DNA of 64,000 bases from Fermentibacter sp963718745 [NCBI: Candidatus Fermentibacterota bacterium] (GCA_963718745.1 OY970370.1:1302001-1366000), one strand, 5' to 3'; positions 35,749-45,067 are shown, counted from the first letter of the stretch. Notes: generated from the sequence alone by a model not told the origin. Program-made: numbers and translations.

Positions 35749-36576
35749 TCACGCACCGTGCCTGAAAAGACGTGCGGCCGGAACCCTCAGCAGCGATGCC
35801 AGACCGAACAGCACGGCGCTGGTGAGGACGATGCACGCTCCCGCGGGGAGATCGAGGCTCCACGAGAGCGCGAGGCCGCAAAGCCCTGTGGCTGCGCTCA
35901 GGACGCACGAGATCGCCATCATCGTCGAGAGCCGGTGCGTGAAGAGCCGGGCCGTGGCTGCAGGGATGGACAGGAGGGCGATGACCATCACCAGTCCCAC
36001 CGATCTCATGAGCACGACGACGGACAGGCCCGTGAGGCAGAGGAATGCGGTGAAGAGGCCGCCTGCGTTCATACCTCGGGCGGCGCTGAACTCGGGATCG
36101 AACGATATCGCGATGATCCTGCGGTAGAAAACCGTGATGAAGACGAGAACGGCGATGTCGACGAGCCCGGTCAGGACCAGGTCCTCTACGGGGACGGCCA
36201 GCACGCTTCCGAACAGGTAGCCCATCAGATCTCCCTTGTATCCGGGAGCGAGGGAGATGAAGACGAGTCCCATGGACATGCCGATCGACCAGACTGCGGC
36301 TATCGCGGCTTCCGACCTGTTCCTCGACCGCGCCGAGAGGAAGCCTAGCAGGAGCGCGGCCAGGATGCTTGCGGCGGCGGCCCCGGCCAGGGGGGGGAGC
36401 TCCGCGAGCAGGGCCAGTCCCAGACCCCCGAAGACGGCGTGGGAAATGCCGCCCGAGAGGCTGGACATCCTGTTGACGAAGAGGAGGGTCCCGATGATTC
36501 CGCATGCGATCGAGCCGAGGAGTATCGCGAGGGCTGCGTGCTGCAGGAAGTCGTACCTCGCAAGAGCATCAAGCAT
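35749..36576 (-). CDS. znuB: Metal ABC transporter permease, ZnuB/MntB family
   Basis: 275 residues, about eight helices, with the family segments GTLLFVNRMSSLSGGISHAVFGGLGLAL (about 29-56) and LMRSVGLVMVIALLSIPAATARLFTHRL. It forms the channel of a Zn2+/Mn2+ importer. The start ATG lies inside the end of the ATPase gene (overlap 8 bases), so translation is coupled. Order zur-znuA-znuC-znuB on one strand. Confidence 0.9.
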   Translation of the reverse strand: MLDALARYDFLQHAALAILLGSIACGIIGTLLFVNRMSSLSGGISHAVFGGLGLALLAELPPLAGAAAASILAALLLGFLSARSRNRSEAAIAAVWSIGMSMGLVFISLAPGYKGDLMGYLFGSVLAVPVEDLVLTGLVDIAVLVFITVFYRRIIAISFDPEFSAARGMNAGGLFTAFLCLTGLSVVVLMRSVGLVMVIALLSIPAATARLFTHRLSTMMAISCVLSAATGLCGLALSWSLDLPAGACIVLTSAVLFGLASLLRVPAARLFRHGA

Positions 36577-37322
36577 CGCCGGATCCTCCGTGGCTTCCGA
36601 GGACGCGGTGCGGAGTACCGTGGGACACGAGCTCCACCGGGCAGCCGTAGGCCTTGTGGAGAGCCTCCGTGTCCAGCGTCCCGGCGTGGCTCACAAGCTC
36701 CGTGTTGAGGCATGCGATCGACTTCACATGCCCGGAGACCGCACCGACGTCATGGGTGACGAGTACGATCGTGACATGTTCGTTGAGGTCGTGGAGCAGT
36801 TCGTAGAAGCTCTCCTGGCCCGCGGGATCGACGCTGTTTGCGGGTTCGTCCAGGAGGAGGAGGTCCGGGGCTCCGACCAGGGCCCTTGCCACGAAGACCT
36901 TCTGCCTCTGCCCCCCCGACAGGCTCCCGGCATGGCTGTTCGAAATGGAGGCGATCCCCATCCCGGACATGGCTTCGAGGGCGCGCCTCCTCGCTGCGCC
37001 TCCCCGGATTCCCTGCGGGAGCCCCATCATCACCACGTCCAGTGCGGTGACGGGGAAATCGAGATTCGAGCCTGTCCACTGGGGCACGTAGCCGATCCGG
37101 CTCCTGGCCCGCTCGGGCGGGCCTCCGAACACCTCTACGGTCCCGGACCAGGGTCTGCGCAGTCCGAGGATCAGCTTCAGGAGAGTGGTCTTGCCGCCTC
37201 CGTTGGGCCCGATGACGGCGACATAGTCACCCTTCCCGACTTCGAAGTCGACGCCGGCTGAGGGCAGGACGGGCGGGATCGTAGCCGAAGCTCACCGATC
37301 TCAGGCGGATTACGGGTTCCAC
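36569..37322 (-). CDS. znuC: Metal ABC transporter ATP-binding protein, frameshifted near 37257
   Basis: From GTG 37322 (overlapping the znuA end, GGGGAG upstream) one frame reads EPVIRLRSVSFGYDPARPAL. From about 37257 the next frame continues GVDFEVGKGDYVAVIGPNGGGKTTLLKLILGL (Walker A GPNGGGKTT) to the stop. Q-loop YVPQW, signature LSGGQRQ, Walker B DLLLLDEP and H-loop LVTHD are all present. The overall length is 3n+1, so one extra base explains the break. Drives the zinc/manganese importer with ZnuA and ZnuB. The rest is well kept, so a base-call error or a very recent mutation is likely. Confidence 0.8.
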
Positions 37323-38149
37323 TGCCGCTCCCCGGCGATTATCGAGGCCAGCTCGATCATGCCCGCGGGCCAGTCCCGGGGGAGCTGGTCGTGAGGGACC
37401 GGAGAGATCCCGAGTTCGATGGAGAGAGCCTCGGCGGCGCCGGTCGAAAAGCCGGGGGAGACTATGACCACCCTCGACCCGCTCGCACGGGCGGCTTCGA
37501 CGACCGCAGACAGCTCGGATGGAGTCGGTTCAGCACCTTCGACCTCCAGTGCGATCTGCACCAGACCGTAGTCATGGGCGAAGTACGCGTATGCCGGATG
37601 GAGTGCGACGAAGGACTCGCCGTGCATGCCTTCGAGGAGGCTCCACACTTCGGCATCCACCGAGTCGATCGTGGCCAGGGTGCGTTCGAGCCCTGACCTG
37701 TAGTTTTCTGCGAAGGCGGGATCGGCACGCTCCAGCAGCCCTTCCGTGTTCGAGGCCAGGATTCGCATCAGTGCGGGGGACATCCACACATGGGGGTCGC
37801 CGTCCGCGGTCCTCTCGATGCCCGGATCGATCCGCGCCACTACGAGATTGGGAGCCGAATCCCCGATGCGGGAGAGCCACTGGTCCTCGAAGGGCAGCCC
37901 GATGGCCAGGTAGAGGTCGGCGTCGGAAACGGCGCGCATCGTCCCGGGTGAGGGCTCGTAGCTGTGGGGGTCGGCACCGGGCGGGATCACCACGAAAACG
38001 TCGACGTGGCCGCCTGCGATCCCTTCGACCAGGAATGCCTGGGGGGCGATGCTGACGGCCACGGAAAGCCGGTCAGTATCACTTGCTCCCGGACCCCGGC
38101 ATCCGGTCGGGAGCAGGGCGAACAGGAGGAGCGGAACCCTTCGTATCAT
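37310..38149 (-). CDS. znuA: Zinc/manganese ABC transporter substrate-binding lipoprotein
   Basis: 279 residues. Lipoprotein signal MIRRVPLLLFALLPTGCRG (lipobox PTGC). Cluster A-I SBP: SIAPQAFLVEGIAGGHVDVFVVIPPGADPHSYEPSP supplies the first metal His, then DPHVWMSP, VALHPAYAYFAHDYGL, and an acidic site near the C-terminus. The His-rich loop of many ZnuA proteins is missing. It delivers Zn2+ or Mn2+ to ZnuBC. It starts 12 bases after the zur stop. Confidence 0.9.
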   Translation of the reverse strand: MIRRVPLLLFALLPTGCRGPGASDTDRLSVAVSIAPQAFLVEGIAGGHVDVFVVIPPGADPHSYEPSPGTMRAVSDADLYLAIGLPFEDQWLSRIGDSAPNLVVARIDPGIERTADGDPHVWMSPALMRILASNTEGLLERADPAFAENYRSGLERTLATIDSVDAEVWSLLEGMHGESFVALHPAYAYFAHDYGLVQIALEVEGAEPTPSELSAVVEAARASGSRVVIVSPGFSTGAAEALSIELGISPVPHDQLPRDWPAGMIELASIIAGERQWNP

Positions 38150-38160
38150 CTCATCTCATT

Positions 38161-38607
38161 TCACCCCGGCCCGAGAGCGCATTCGCGACAGACTCCGGAC
38201 AGGTAGAGGGAGGTGCTGGCGACCCTGAACCCGGCCTCCCTGACGCGGTCGAAGCAGCCGTCGGGGATCCGCAGCTCGAAATGGGTCACCCTGCCGCAGT
38301 TGCTGCACTCGAAATGGTTGTGTTCCGGAGCCTCTCTCTGACGGAGGCAGTAGCGGTGCACGCCGTCGGCGCTGGAGCACCTCTCGAGCAGCCCCCGCGC
38401 CTCCAGGCCGCTCAGGGCGCGATAGACGCTCGAGAGGTCGCCGAATCCGACCGTGGACCAGAGATCATCGGCCGAAAGGGCGGTGGTGCTTCGAATGAAG
38501 ATCGCAAGCACCGCGGTCCTGAGGGCGGTGACACGGAATCCCCGGCTCTTCAGCAGAGCCTCCGCCCGCCCGGCGGAAGGATCGTCCCGTACTTTAACGC
38601 GAATCAT
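38161..38607 (-). CDS. zur: Fur-family regulator, probable zinc regulator
   Basis: 148 residues from ATG 38607. Winged helix: AEALLKSRGFRVTALRTAVLAIFIRSTTALSADDLW and GDLSSVYRALSGLEARGLLE. Metal domain: APEHNHFECSNCGRVTHFEL with HxH and CxxC, and a final SGVCRECALG. The gene heads the znuACB operon, and a 19-base near-perfect Fur-type palindrome covers its start, so autoregulated zinc (or manganese) control is the natural reading. Further in-frame codons upstream to 38724 lack a start signal. Confidence 0.85.
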   Translation of the reverse strand: MIRVKVRDDPSAGRAEALLKSRGFRVTALRTAVLAIFIRSTTALSADDLWSTVGFGDLSSVYRALSGLEARGLLERCSSADGVHRYCLRQREAPEHNHFECSNCGRVTHFELRIPDGCFDRVREAGFRVASTSLYLSGVCRECALGPG

Positions 38608-38642
38608 TTGCGTTTTATGTCCGGCCGAACCGATCGCGTCAA
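38596..38642 (-). promoter_or_regulatory. Promoter plus Fur-family operator of the zur-znu operon
   Basis: On the minus strand -35 TTGACG (38642-38637) and -10 CATAAA (38619-38614) are 17 bases apart. The start point expected 6-8 bases further on falls at or next to the ATG at 38607, which implies a leaderless mRNA. The operator AACGCGAATCATTTGCGTT (38596-38614) is palindromic in 8 of 9 pairs and spans that start point, so bound repressor would block initiation. Confidence 0.65.
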
Positions 38643-38756
38643 GAACGGCGGAGGATCGCATGGACCAGAGGGCCGATGGCTGACCGGGCGGGGCGGCCGT
38701 TCCCGGGCGTGCAGCGGCTTTCATCCCGCAGCGCGGGGAAGGCTCCGGGGCCCCCC

Positions 38757-40043
38757 CTACTGGATGTAGCCCAGCCCCTGCAGCGAGCGGTCGAGATCGT
38801 CCCGGGGAACGATGTCGGCATTCCCGACCGTGCTCCTGGCCAGGTAGTCGGCAAGGTCTTCGAGCAGGGCGCTGTCCGCAGGAAGAGGGATCGTCTCGGC
38901 CGGGTCGGAGGCGAGATCGTATGTGACGGCCACTCCGGTGTCGGGATTCCAGATCAGCTTCAGGCTGCCCCGGATCACTCCGAACAGGTTCGACCGCTTC
39001 AGGGAGCTTGCCGGGAGATAGCGGTCCGGCAGACGATCCGCGAGGATGTCCACGCCCTCGATCCCCGGGGGGGCTTCGATCCCGGTCAGCGCCAGGACCG
39101 TAGGCAGGATGTCCATGAGAGACACCGGCTCGAGCCTCGCTTCGCCTGCCGGCAGCCCGGGTCCCGCGATTATGAGCGGAACCTGGAGCAGCTCGTTGTA
39201 GAGCGAGTGTCCGTGGCTGTATCCCCCGTGCTCGAGGAACTCCTCACCGTGGTCGGCCGTGACGATGATGAAGGTGTCCGAAGCCCTTCCGGAGCTCCTG
39301 AGCGCGGCAAAGACCATCCCGAGAGCCTCGTCCTGGTACCTTATCTCGCAGTCGTACCGGGCGACCAGTGCTTCCCGCTGCTCCGGGCGCATGACCGAAC
39401 CGGAATCGTCGACCAGCCAGCGTGGCTCGTCAGGCATCGGCATGCTGTCGAATGGGAAGACGGAGTCGAATGGTGCCGGAGGAGTGTATGGCTCGTGTGC
39501 CTCGTAGAAATGGAGCATTGCGAACCAGTGGCGGTCAGCGGGCAGGGAGTCCAGCCAGGCCGTGAAGTCCCCGGCCACATCCATCGCGTGGCTGTCTCCG
39601 TCCGCGAAGCACCGGAAGTAGTCGAAACCCGTGTGGAAGCCGAACTCGTTGCCGAACCAGGCGATGCTGAACTCGCCGAAGGTGGTGTAGCCGGCGTCAG
39701 AAAGCAGGATCGGGATCGTCGGCAGCTCGGGATCGAGACCGAAGATCTCCCCGTCGATGACTCCAGCTCCGTGAACCCTGGGGGACAACCCGGTGTAGAT
39801 GGATGCCGAAGCGGGAACCGTCCAGGGGGCCGGTGTCTGGGCGTTCAGGAAGGTCACGCCCGCAGCCGAGAGGCTGTCGAGCCGGGGTGAGGTGTCCCTG
39901 ACATAGCCGTAGCAGCCGAGATGATCAGCCCTCACCGTGTCCAGGATGATCACGAGGATGTCGGGACCCTCCACCCTCTCCCGCCTGCAGCCCGACAGGG
40001 CATACAGCAGTACGAGCATCGCGAATGAGACCGGCTTTCCCAC
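38757..40043 (-). CDS. Sulfatase-like lipoprotein hydrolase (alkaline phosphatase superfamily)
   Basis: 428 residues from GTG 40043. Lipoprotein signal MGKPVSFAMLVLLYALSGCRR. The fold is that of type I sulfatases: ILVIILDTVRADHLGCYGY supplies metal-binding Asp residues, IIVTADHGEEFLEHGGYSHGHSLY the second metal site. The nucleophile position reads PAPWTVPASASIYTG, with Thr75 where sulfatases have Cys or Ser (CxPSR). Members with TxP, like LtaS, use Thr directly, so the enzyme may be a phosphodiesterase, phosphatase or phosphotransferase and not a formylglycine sulfatase. Confidence 0.85.
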   Translation of the reverse strand: MGKPVSFAMLVLLYALSGCRRERVEGPDILVIILDTVRADHLGCYGYVRDTSPRLDSLSAAGVTFLNAQTPAPWTVPASASIYTGLSPRVHGAGVIDGEIFGLDPELPTIPILLSDAGYTTFGEFSIAWFGNEFGFHTGFDYFRCFADGDSHAMDVAGDFTAWLDSLPADRHWFAMLHFYEAHEPYTPPAPFDSVFPFDSMPMPDEPRWLVDDSGSVMRPEQREALVARYDCEIRYQDEALGMVFAALRSSGRASDTFIIVTADHGEEFLEHGGYSHGHSLYNELLQVPLIIAGPGLPAGEARLEPVSLMDILPTVLALTGIEAPPGIEGVDILADRLPDRYLPASSLKRSNLFGVIRGSLKLIWNPDTGVAVTYDLASDPAETIPLPADSALLEDLADYLARSTVGNADIVPRDDLDRSLQGLGYIQ

Positions 40044-40445
40044 ACTCGTTCCTTTCGCTCGTCATGGACTCCGGACATTTCCTGCAAAAGAATATACGAG
40101 GGACACAACACCTCGTGGGGTTCGCCGGTTTCCGGAACCACACCGACGCCCGCCCGGCAGGTCTTTCTGTCCGGACAGGCCTTCATCCGGGCTCCTCCCG
40201 GCATCACCAGGGCAGATACAAGGAACCCCTGATGAAGGGCAATCCGCATGACAGGCGGGAATCCCTGCGGGCATCGAATCATCCTGAATGCTCTGCCATC
40301 TCTATGGATGCACCGGTGTTCAGCTTGACACGTCATTCAACCGGGAGGATGATGAATTCGAAGGCGGTTCCTGAGACGCAGCCGGCAATGAGCCGGTCCT
40401 GCCGACACAGTGGGAAGGACCCGACCTTGTGGGAGCGGGGTGCCG
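40044..40445. other. Intergenic region, 402 bases
   Basis: Lies between the sulfatase-like gene and the plus-strand gene at 40446 and should contain divergent promoters. TTGACA near 40327 with GATGAT 17 bases later is a weak candidate for the plus-strand gene. No recognisable gene, repeat or RNA structure was found. Confidence 0.4.
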
Positions 40446-40850
40446 ATGAGTACGAAAGTGGGTCTCTGGATCGACCACAGGAAGGCCGTGGTCGTATCCA
40501 TCACCGACAGTGGACAGGAGACGGGTTTGATATTGTCGAACGTGGAGAAACAGCTCCGGCGTTCTGGCGATTCACCGCTCAAGGGCACCAGCGAACCCCT
40601 GCAGGTTCCAGCGGACGACAGCCGTCAGAAGGCCCTGACGGGGCATCTGAACTCCTTTTACGATGCTGTCATCGCATCCGTCAGCAACGCTGAATCCATA
40701 CTGATCCTGGGCCCCGGCGAGGCGAAGGATGAACTGCGGATCAGGATGGAGAAGAACAAGCTGGGCGGACGAATCACAGGTTTCGAGTCGGCAGACCGGA
40801 TGACTGATCGTCAGATAGCTGCGAGGGTCGGGAAGCACTTCTCGAAGTAG
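40446..40850 (+). CDS. eRF1-like (baeRF / translational machinery) family protein
   Basis: 134 residues from ATG 40446 behind GGGAGCGGGG. The opening TKVGLWIDHRKAVVVSI and the C-terminal SILILGPGEAKDELRIRMEKNKLGGRITGFESADRMTDRQIAARVGKHF match a small family annotated as translational machinery or host-attachment-like proteins, related to the eRF1 domain 2/3 fold (VLWID...A.V..., ..I.GPG.AK.e....). A role in ribosome rescue or RNA binding is inferred from the family only. Free-standing gene. Confidence 0.65.
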   Translation: MSTKVGLWIDHRKAVVVSITDSGQETGLILSNVEKQLRRSGDSPLKGTSEPLQVPADDSRQKALTGHLNSFYDAVIASVSNAESILILGPGEAKDELRIRMEKNKLGGRITGFESADRMTDRQIAARVGKHFSK

Positions 40851-41037
40851 TCCCTGCACTGGATCCTGCCGCGGCGGGAGCCCTGAACCATCAAACCGCT
40901 CACCCTCACCGCGCGGTGCATGTCTGCACAGCCCCGGAGCCGCTGCATCAACTCCGTTCGCATTGTTCCAGGGATAGCCAGCCAGCCCTACAGATGCTCA
41001 CATGTGCTATCAGAATGGAAATGGATCCATATGGAAG

Positions 41038-41059
41038 GGGGCGGGATTGCTCCCGCCCC
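41038..41059 (-). terminator. Hairpin terminator after the OmpA-family gene
   Basis: GGGGCGGGA pairs with TCCCGCCCC around TTGC (plus-strand reading), 24 bases beyond the stop of the minus-strand gene at 41083. No clear U run. Confidence 0.65.
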
Positions 41060-41082
41060 TCCGATTTCCGGACCAGATGCTT

Positions 41083-43016
41083 CTAGCGACCGAGTACCGT
41101 GAACTCGATACGCCTGTTCTGAGCCTTGTTGGCGTCAGAAGTGTTGGGGACGATCGGCTGGGTTTCGCCATAGCCGGTCGTGGTCAGCATCCTTGCGGAA
41201 ACGCCGTGGTTCACCAGGTAGTCGAGCACGGAGGCGGCCCTCCGCTCGCTCAGGCTCTGGTTGTACGCGTTGCTGCCGTCGGAGTCCGTATGACCCGCGA
41301 TCTGGATCCGCACGTCGGAGTTCTCGAGGAACATCGCGACGATCGAGTCGAGTATCGGGTAGGATTCCGGCTTGATGTTGGAGCTGTCGAAGTCGAAGTA
41401 GATGTTGTTGAAGGTCAGGACCTGGCCTGCTACGAGCGCCGGCCGGAGCTGGAAGTTCACCTCGGTGGTCCCTCTCTCGGCCACGTCGGCCGTATGGGTC
41501 ACGGGCAGGTAACCCGGGGCCTCGGCACGGAGGGTTCTCTCGCCGAACGGCACTGCCAGCTGATACATGCCGTTGGCCTGGCATGTGGTGGACAGCGGCC
41601 GGGGGGCGCCCACCGCGGAAACGACTGCCTGAATCGGCTCGCCCGTCTCCAGGGCCGTCACTGTTCCGATGACGTTGCCGTCGATGCGGTCCAGGGCGAA
41701 GTCGATCGAGTAGGTGCCGCCTTCGGCAGCCTGAACGGTCTTCGTCGCGGGCAGGTATCCCTCTGAGCTGGCGGTCAATGCGGCCTCGCCGTCAGGAATC
41801 TCCATCGAATAGCGCCCGCCGGTGGTGCTTGCGGGATCCACACCGTCGCGGGAGCAGGCCACAGTGCCGTCGAGGCTGTTGCCGGTCTCCGCGTCGAGGA
41901 TCCTGCCACCGATCGTTGCGGGGGCCCTCCTGAAGTCACCGACATAGGAGATTCCTACACCGAGCCCGAACTCGGGGACATAGCCTTCCGGGATCGGGGT
42001 GTAGTTCGCCCGGTCTTCCGAAGTGGGATTCAGTTCGGCCTGATAGAGCGAGTGGCCGAGGTCGGACCATTCGGGGTCGAACTTGGAGAGGGCGAATGAC
42101 CCTGTGACGTCTATCGCCGCGCCGTTCGTGTTGAAACGCACTCCCGGGGCGATCTGCATCACATCGACTACGTCCTTGCCGTAGGCGTCCTCGTAGTCGC
42201 GATCGAGGAAGTGACGCCACTCGAACTCCGTGAACAGAGTAGTAGGTCCCATGGGGTACTCGATAGCCGCACCGGCGTAGAGGACTGGATCCTCGACGTC
42301 GATGTCGACCTCTTCCGTGGCGATTACGACGTGATCTTCGTAGCGGGAGTCGGTGAACTGGAAGTTCTGCTTGAAGTGGTCATATCCGACGTTGATGTGC
42401 AGGACGGCGGGGTTCATCTGCAGCGAGGCGAGCAGCCTGGCGCCGTAGCTGAGGCCCCCGAGGTCATCATGGGGCGGCGCATCTCGAACTGGGGCTGATG
42501 ATCCTCCCAGAAGCCTTCGTATCCGTCGCCGTTGTCCACATAGGGCAGGTAGCCGCCGTCGTACATGGCGACCGTGACCCACGGCATGACGCCGATGGTC
42601 AGCGAGCGTGAGTCCGGATTGAAGCTGAACTTCATCGCCAGAGTGGCTTCGCTGAAACCGTCGTCACCTTCCCAGTCACCGTTCCATGCATCCGTCTGCT
42701 GCTCGCTCAGACGGTTCTGGTTCACGAGATAGGTTGCGCGAAGACCGAGCTCCGCGGAGTTGCCGAGGCTGATACCGGCAACTATCCGGCCTGTCCCGTC
42801 GTACTCGGTGTCCTCGACCTCGACCATGCCTTCGGGCATTTCCGTAGTGCGCACGTCCGTCGAGAGACCCATGAACGTGAACAGGCCGAGCGAGTACCTG
42901 CCTGCGCCTTCGGTTCTTGCATCGACTATTCTGTTCAGACCGCGGACGCCCCACCAGGACGGCAGAGCCGAGGCCCCGCCGGCGAGGATGAGCATGGCGA
43001 TAATGAGCTTCTTCAT
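41083..43016 (-). CDS. OmpA-family outer membrane protein, frameshifted near 42472
   Basis: Starts at ATG 43016 (GGGAGAG upstream) with signal MKKLIIAMLILAGGASALPS. The first 180 residues are a barrel (YSLGLFTFMGLSTDV, GISLGNSAELGLRATYLV). At the G run 42471-42474 the reading moves to the next frame (FEMRRP to HDDLGGLSYGARLLASLQ), and the length 3n+2 fits a single missing base. The second part finishes the barrel, then has three carboxypeptidase-regulatory/PEGA-like modules, then an OmpA peptidoglycan-binding domain: IYFDFDSSNIKPES, IAGHTDSDGSNAYNQSLSERRA, GYGETQPIVPN. About 644 residues; links outer membrane to the wall. Confidence 0.82.
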
Positions 43017-43091
43017 GAAGACACTCTCCCTTTGAATTGTGAATCGCAAGACTGAGCCATCCCGTTTTGTGTTGTTGGGGTCATGGCCCGT

Positions 43092-43271
43092 CTACCTCCC
43101 CAGGACCTTTTTTACCTGGCCGATCTTCTTCTGTACCTTCCCCGCTCTCTTCTCGGCCCTTCCCTTTACTTCGAGCTTCTTGTCGCCGATGACGATGCCG
43201 GTTATCTCCCTGCCGCTGCCCGTCACCTCGCGGAGCTTCCCTTCGACGGAATCCTGTGCGCCCGATTTCAC
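43092..43271 (-). CDS. csbD: CsbD-like stress protein
   Basis: 59 residues from GTG 43271 (GGGAG upstream). Fully helical, Lys/Glu/Gly-rich: KSGAQDSVEGKLREVTGSG and KLEVKGRAEKRAGKVQKKIGQVKKVLGR, the repeating EGK/KGRAEK pattern of CsbD-type general stress proteins. Located just downstream of a small DUF5670-type membrane gene on the same strand, a pairing common in stress-induced gene sets. Confidence 0.75.
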   Translation of the reverse strand: MKSGAQDSVEGKLREVTGSGREITGIVIGDKKLEVKGRAEKRAGKVQKKIGQVKKVLGR

Positions 43272-43306
43272 TTCATCCACTCCCTGTAATTCGATTGTTT
43301 CGGGAT

Positions 43307-43453
43307 CTAGACTCTGCGGCCCCGCAGAAGGCGCAGGATCAGTACGACCAGCGCGATGACCAGGAGTACATGGATCAGATTGCTGCTGACATGGAACGCG
43401 AAGAACCCGAGAGCCCATGCAACCACAAGGACGATCAGGATCGTCTCCAACAT
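43307..43453 (-). CDS. Small lmo0937/DUF5670-type membrane protein
   Basis: 48 residues, short enough to be missed by usual length cut-offs. ATG 43453 follows GAGGAGGT at 6 bases. Two hydrophobic helices, MLETILIVLVVAWALGFFAF and IHVLLVIALVVLILRLL, end with RGRRV. This is the lmo0937 family pattern (ML.TI.vvL.vlW.LG....... iHvLLviAvvv.L.r...GRR). Inner membrane, function unknown, usually induced by stress; next to csbD. Confidence 0.85.
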   Translation of the reverse strand: MLETILIVLVVAWALGFFAFHVSSNLIHVLLVIALVVLILRLLRGRRV

Positions 43454-43608
43454 TCGGATTACCTCCTCTTTCGATCGAACGCCTCTTATCCTGCCTCAGT
43501 GATGCACACTCCAGGCCGGGCGCCGGCGCTTCTGTCTCAACCCGCTCCGAGACCTGGAATTCGCAGCTGATCATCACCTGCCTGCTTCCATCGCCTTCCG
43601 GCCTTCTG

Positions 43609-44075
43609 CTAGAAGAACAGATGGGCACCGATTCCTCCGTTCACGCCGAATTCAGTGTCGGGGGCCAGGTCTATCGTCGGCACGACCTCGACGAAGAAGT
43701 CGACGGGGTGGTGTCTCAGCGGAATCATCAGCCCGAGCGGTATGCGGGCGCCTATGACCGTGTCGTTGCCTTCGTTTTCGTTGTCGTTATCGACGAAACT
43801 CGCTTTTCCGCCGATGCCGTAGTAGAAGGCCAGGCTGCGGTTGCTGCCCGAGTTGGTGATGTCGAAGGAGTGAAGCGTGTAGTCCGCCCAGAGGAACAGG
43901 TCTTCCATCGTGCTGGAAGGACGAGGCTGCGCCGACCGTGACGGCCGAGTCGCCGGAGAGCCAGCTCTTAAGGCTGAGTTCCGTGGGCTCGCCGATGACG
44001 AGGCCGATGCCTGGGCCGGACAGTTGCTGCGGATGCTGCTACACTCAGCAGCACGAAAGCGATAAGTAGTTTCAT
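43609..44075 (-). pseudogene. Broken gene for a small outer-membrane-barrel-like protein
   Basis: Three consecutive frames are needed to read one protein. ATG 44075 gives the signal MKLLIAFVLLSVAASAA. A second frame gives SGPGIGLVIGEPTELSLKSWL and SAVTVGAASSFQHDG. The third frame, from about 43910, gives EDLFLWADYTLHSFDI and ends GVNGGIGAHLFF. The order matches a family I recall with GIGLxxGEPTG and later HADYLxH segments. Total length is not a multiple of three. Two frameshifts argue for a decayed gene, or for poor base calls here. Confidence 0.6.
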
Positions 44076-45001
44076 GAATGCCTTCCTGTTTGTGACAATT
44101 GGTGATCTTCAGCTTGCGGAGCCGAGACTTGGGCCCTGTACACCCTTTTCGACTCCCGGGGAGCCACTCTCGTGCTCATGTGCCTCACCCGGTGCAGCGT
44201 GCGACCCTGGGCCGGGCCCGCTCACGATCAAGCTCATGGAGCGTGGTTGCGTCGGATCCCTGACGAGGGACAGCATCCTTCACCGCCTGTCCCGCGCTGA
44301 CGAATCGATTTGACGTGCCGGAGTATCCGGTGGCGAGGCTCCCCGAGCGGACGACTCTGTCGGCCGTATTCCGGTCCGAGGGCTCATTGCCTGCAGCGAT
44401 GGAGGCTCCGACGCCAGTGGGAGTAGGACCGCTGACCGGGATTGCAGCTTCAGATCTCTGTCTTTTTCTCTTGCCACGACCGCGCACCTGCCTCAGAAGC
44501 TCCTGGAATGATCCCGAGGGCATCCTCCGGTCCGACTGTCTTCAGCAGAGCCTCTGTGATCTACTGTTCTTCACGGACCGGGCGAGGTGCTGGAAGGTGT
44601 TAGGGAGCGGGATTCGCCTATCTAATCTGTTGCGGAACACTTCTACCCCGTTCATTCATAATGTTTATTTATCGTCATGTCAAATGTTCATCAACCTACG
44701 CTGATACGCCATTGGTGATGTTGTTTCCACGCCGTAGATTCTCTTACATAACCGGTTCGGAACACCTAATGAATTAATTTATGGGAAGGGTGCTTCATCA
44801 CCGGGGCGGTTCTCAAGCCTGCGAAGGTCGAGGAGGGTCCCGTCACGTTCCCGGGATGACAGCCCCGAAGCCGGTGTCGAGTCAGAGCAGCCTCCTCCCT
44901 TTCGGGAATGCAGTCCGCACCCGGGCTTCCTGATTGGCATATCCTTTACAATTATAAATTTACATGTGCTGCGCCGTGCCGAACCGAGGATTGACAGAGG
45001 A
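44076..45001. other. Long non-coding stretch, AT-rich in its second half
   Basis: About 930 bases with no reading frame that looks like a protein by composition or family. From about 44620 the sequence turns markedly AT-rich (for example ATAATGTTTATTTATCG near 44660 and AATTATAAATTTAC near 44950), unlike the flanks. Several short AT palindrome-like words occur, resembling the operator at 45019-45035. It may be a regulatory region, a decayed insertion, or unrecognised RNA. Confidence 0.4.
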
Positions 45002-45035
45002 TTGACATCGGTACCCACCATAAATAATATTTATG
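45002..45035 (+). promoter_or_regulatory. Strong promoter with palindromic operator over the -10 box
   Basis: Consensus -35 TTGACA (45002-45007) and -10 TAATAT (45025-45030), spacing 17. The palindrome CATAAATAATATTTATG (45019-45035) has perfect 8-base arms and covers the -10 box. The words AGGATTGACA are directly repeated at 44987 and 44998. A regulator gene follows 33 bases later, which suggests self-repression. Confidence 0.75.
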
Positions 45036-45067
45036 TATCGAGAACCGTGAGGACCAAGGAGACGAGT

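Noticed and set aside
44185-44704. Open frames of 112 and 129 codons in the region before the XRE gene
   Set aside because: Arg/Ser/Pro-rich composition, no ribosome site and no family resemblance; likely chance frames.
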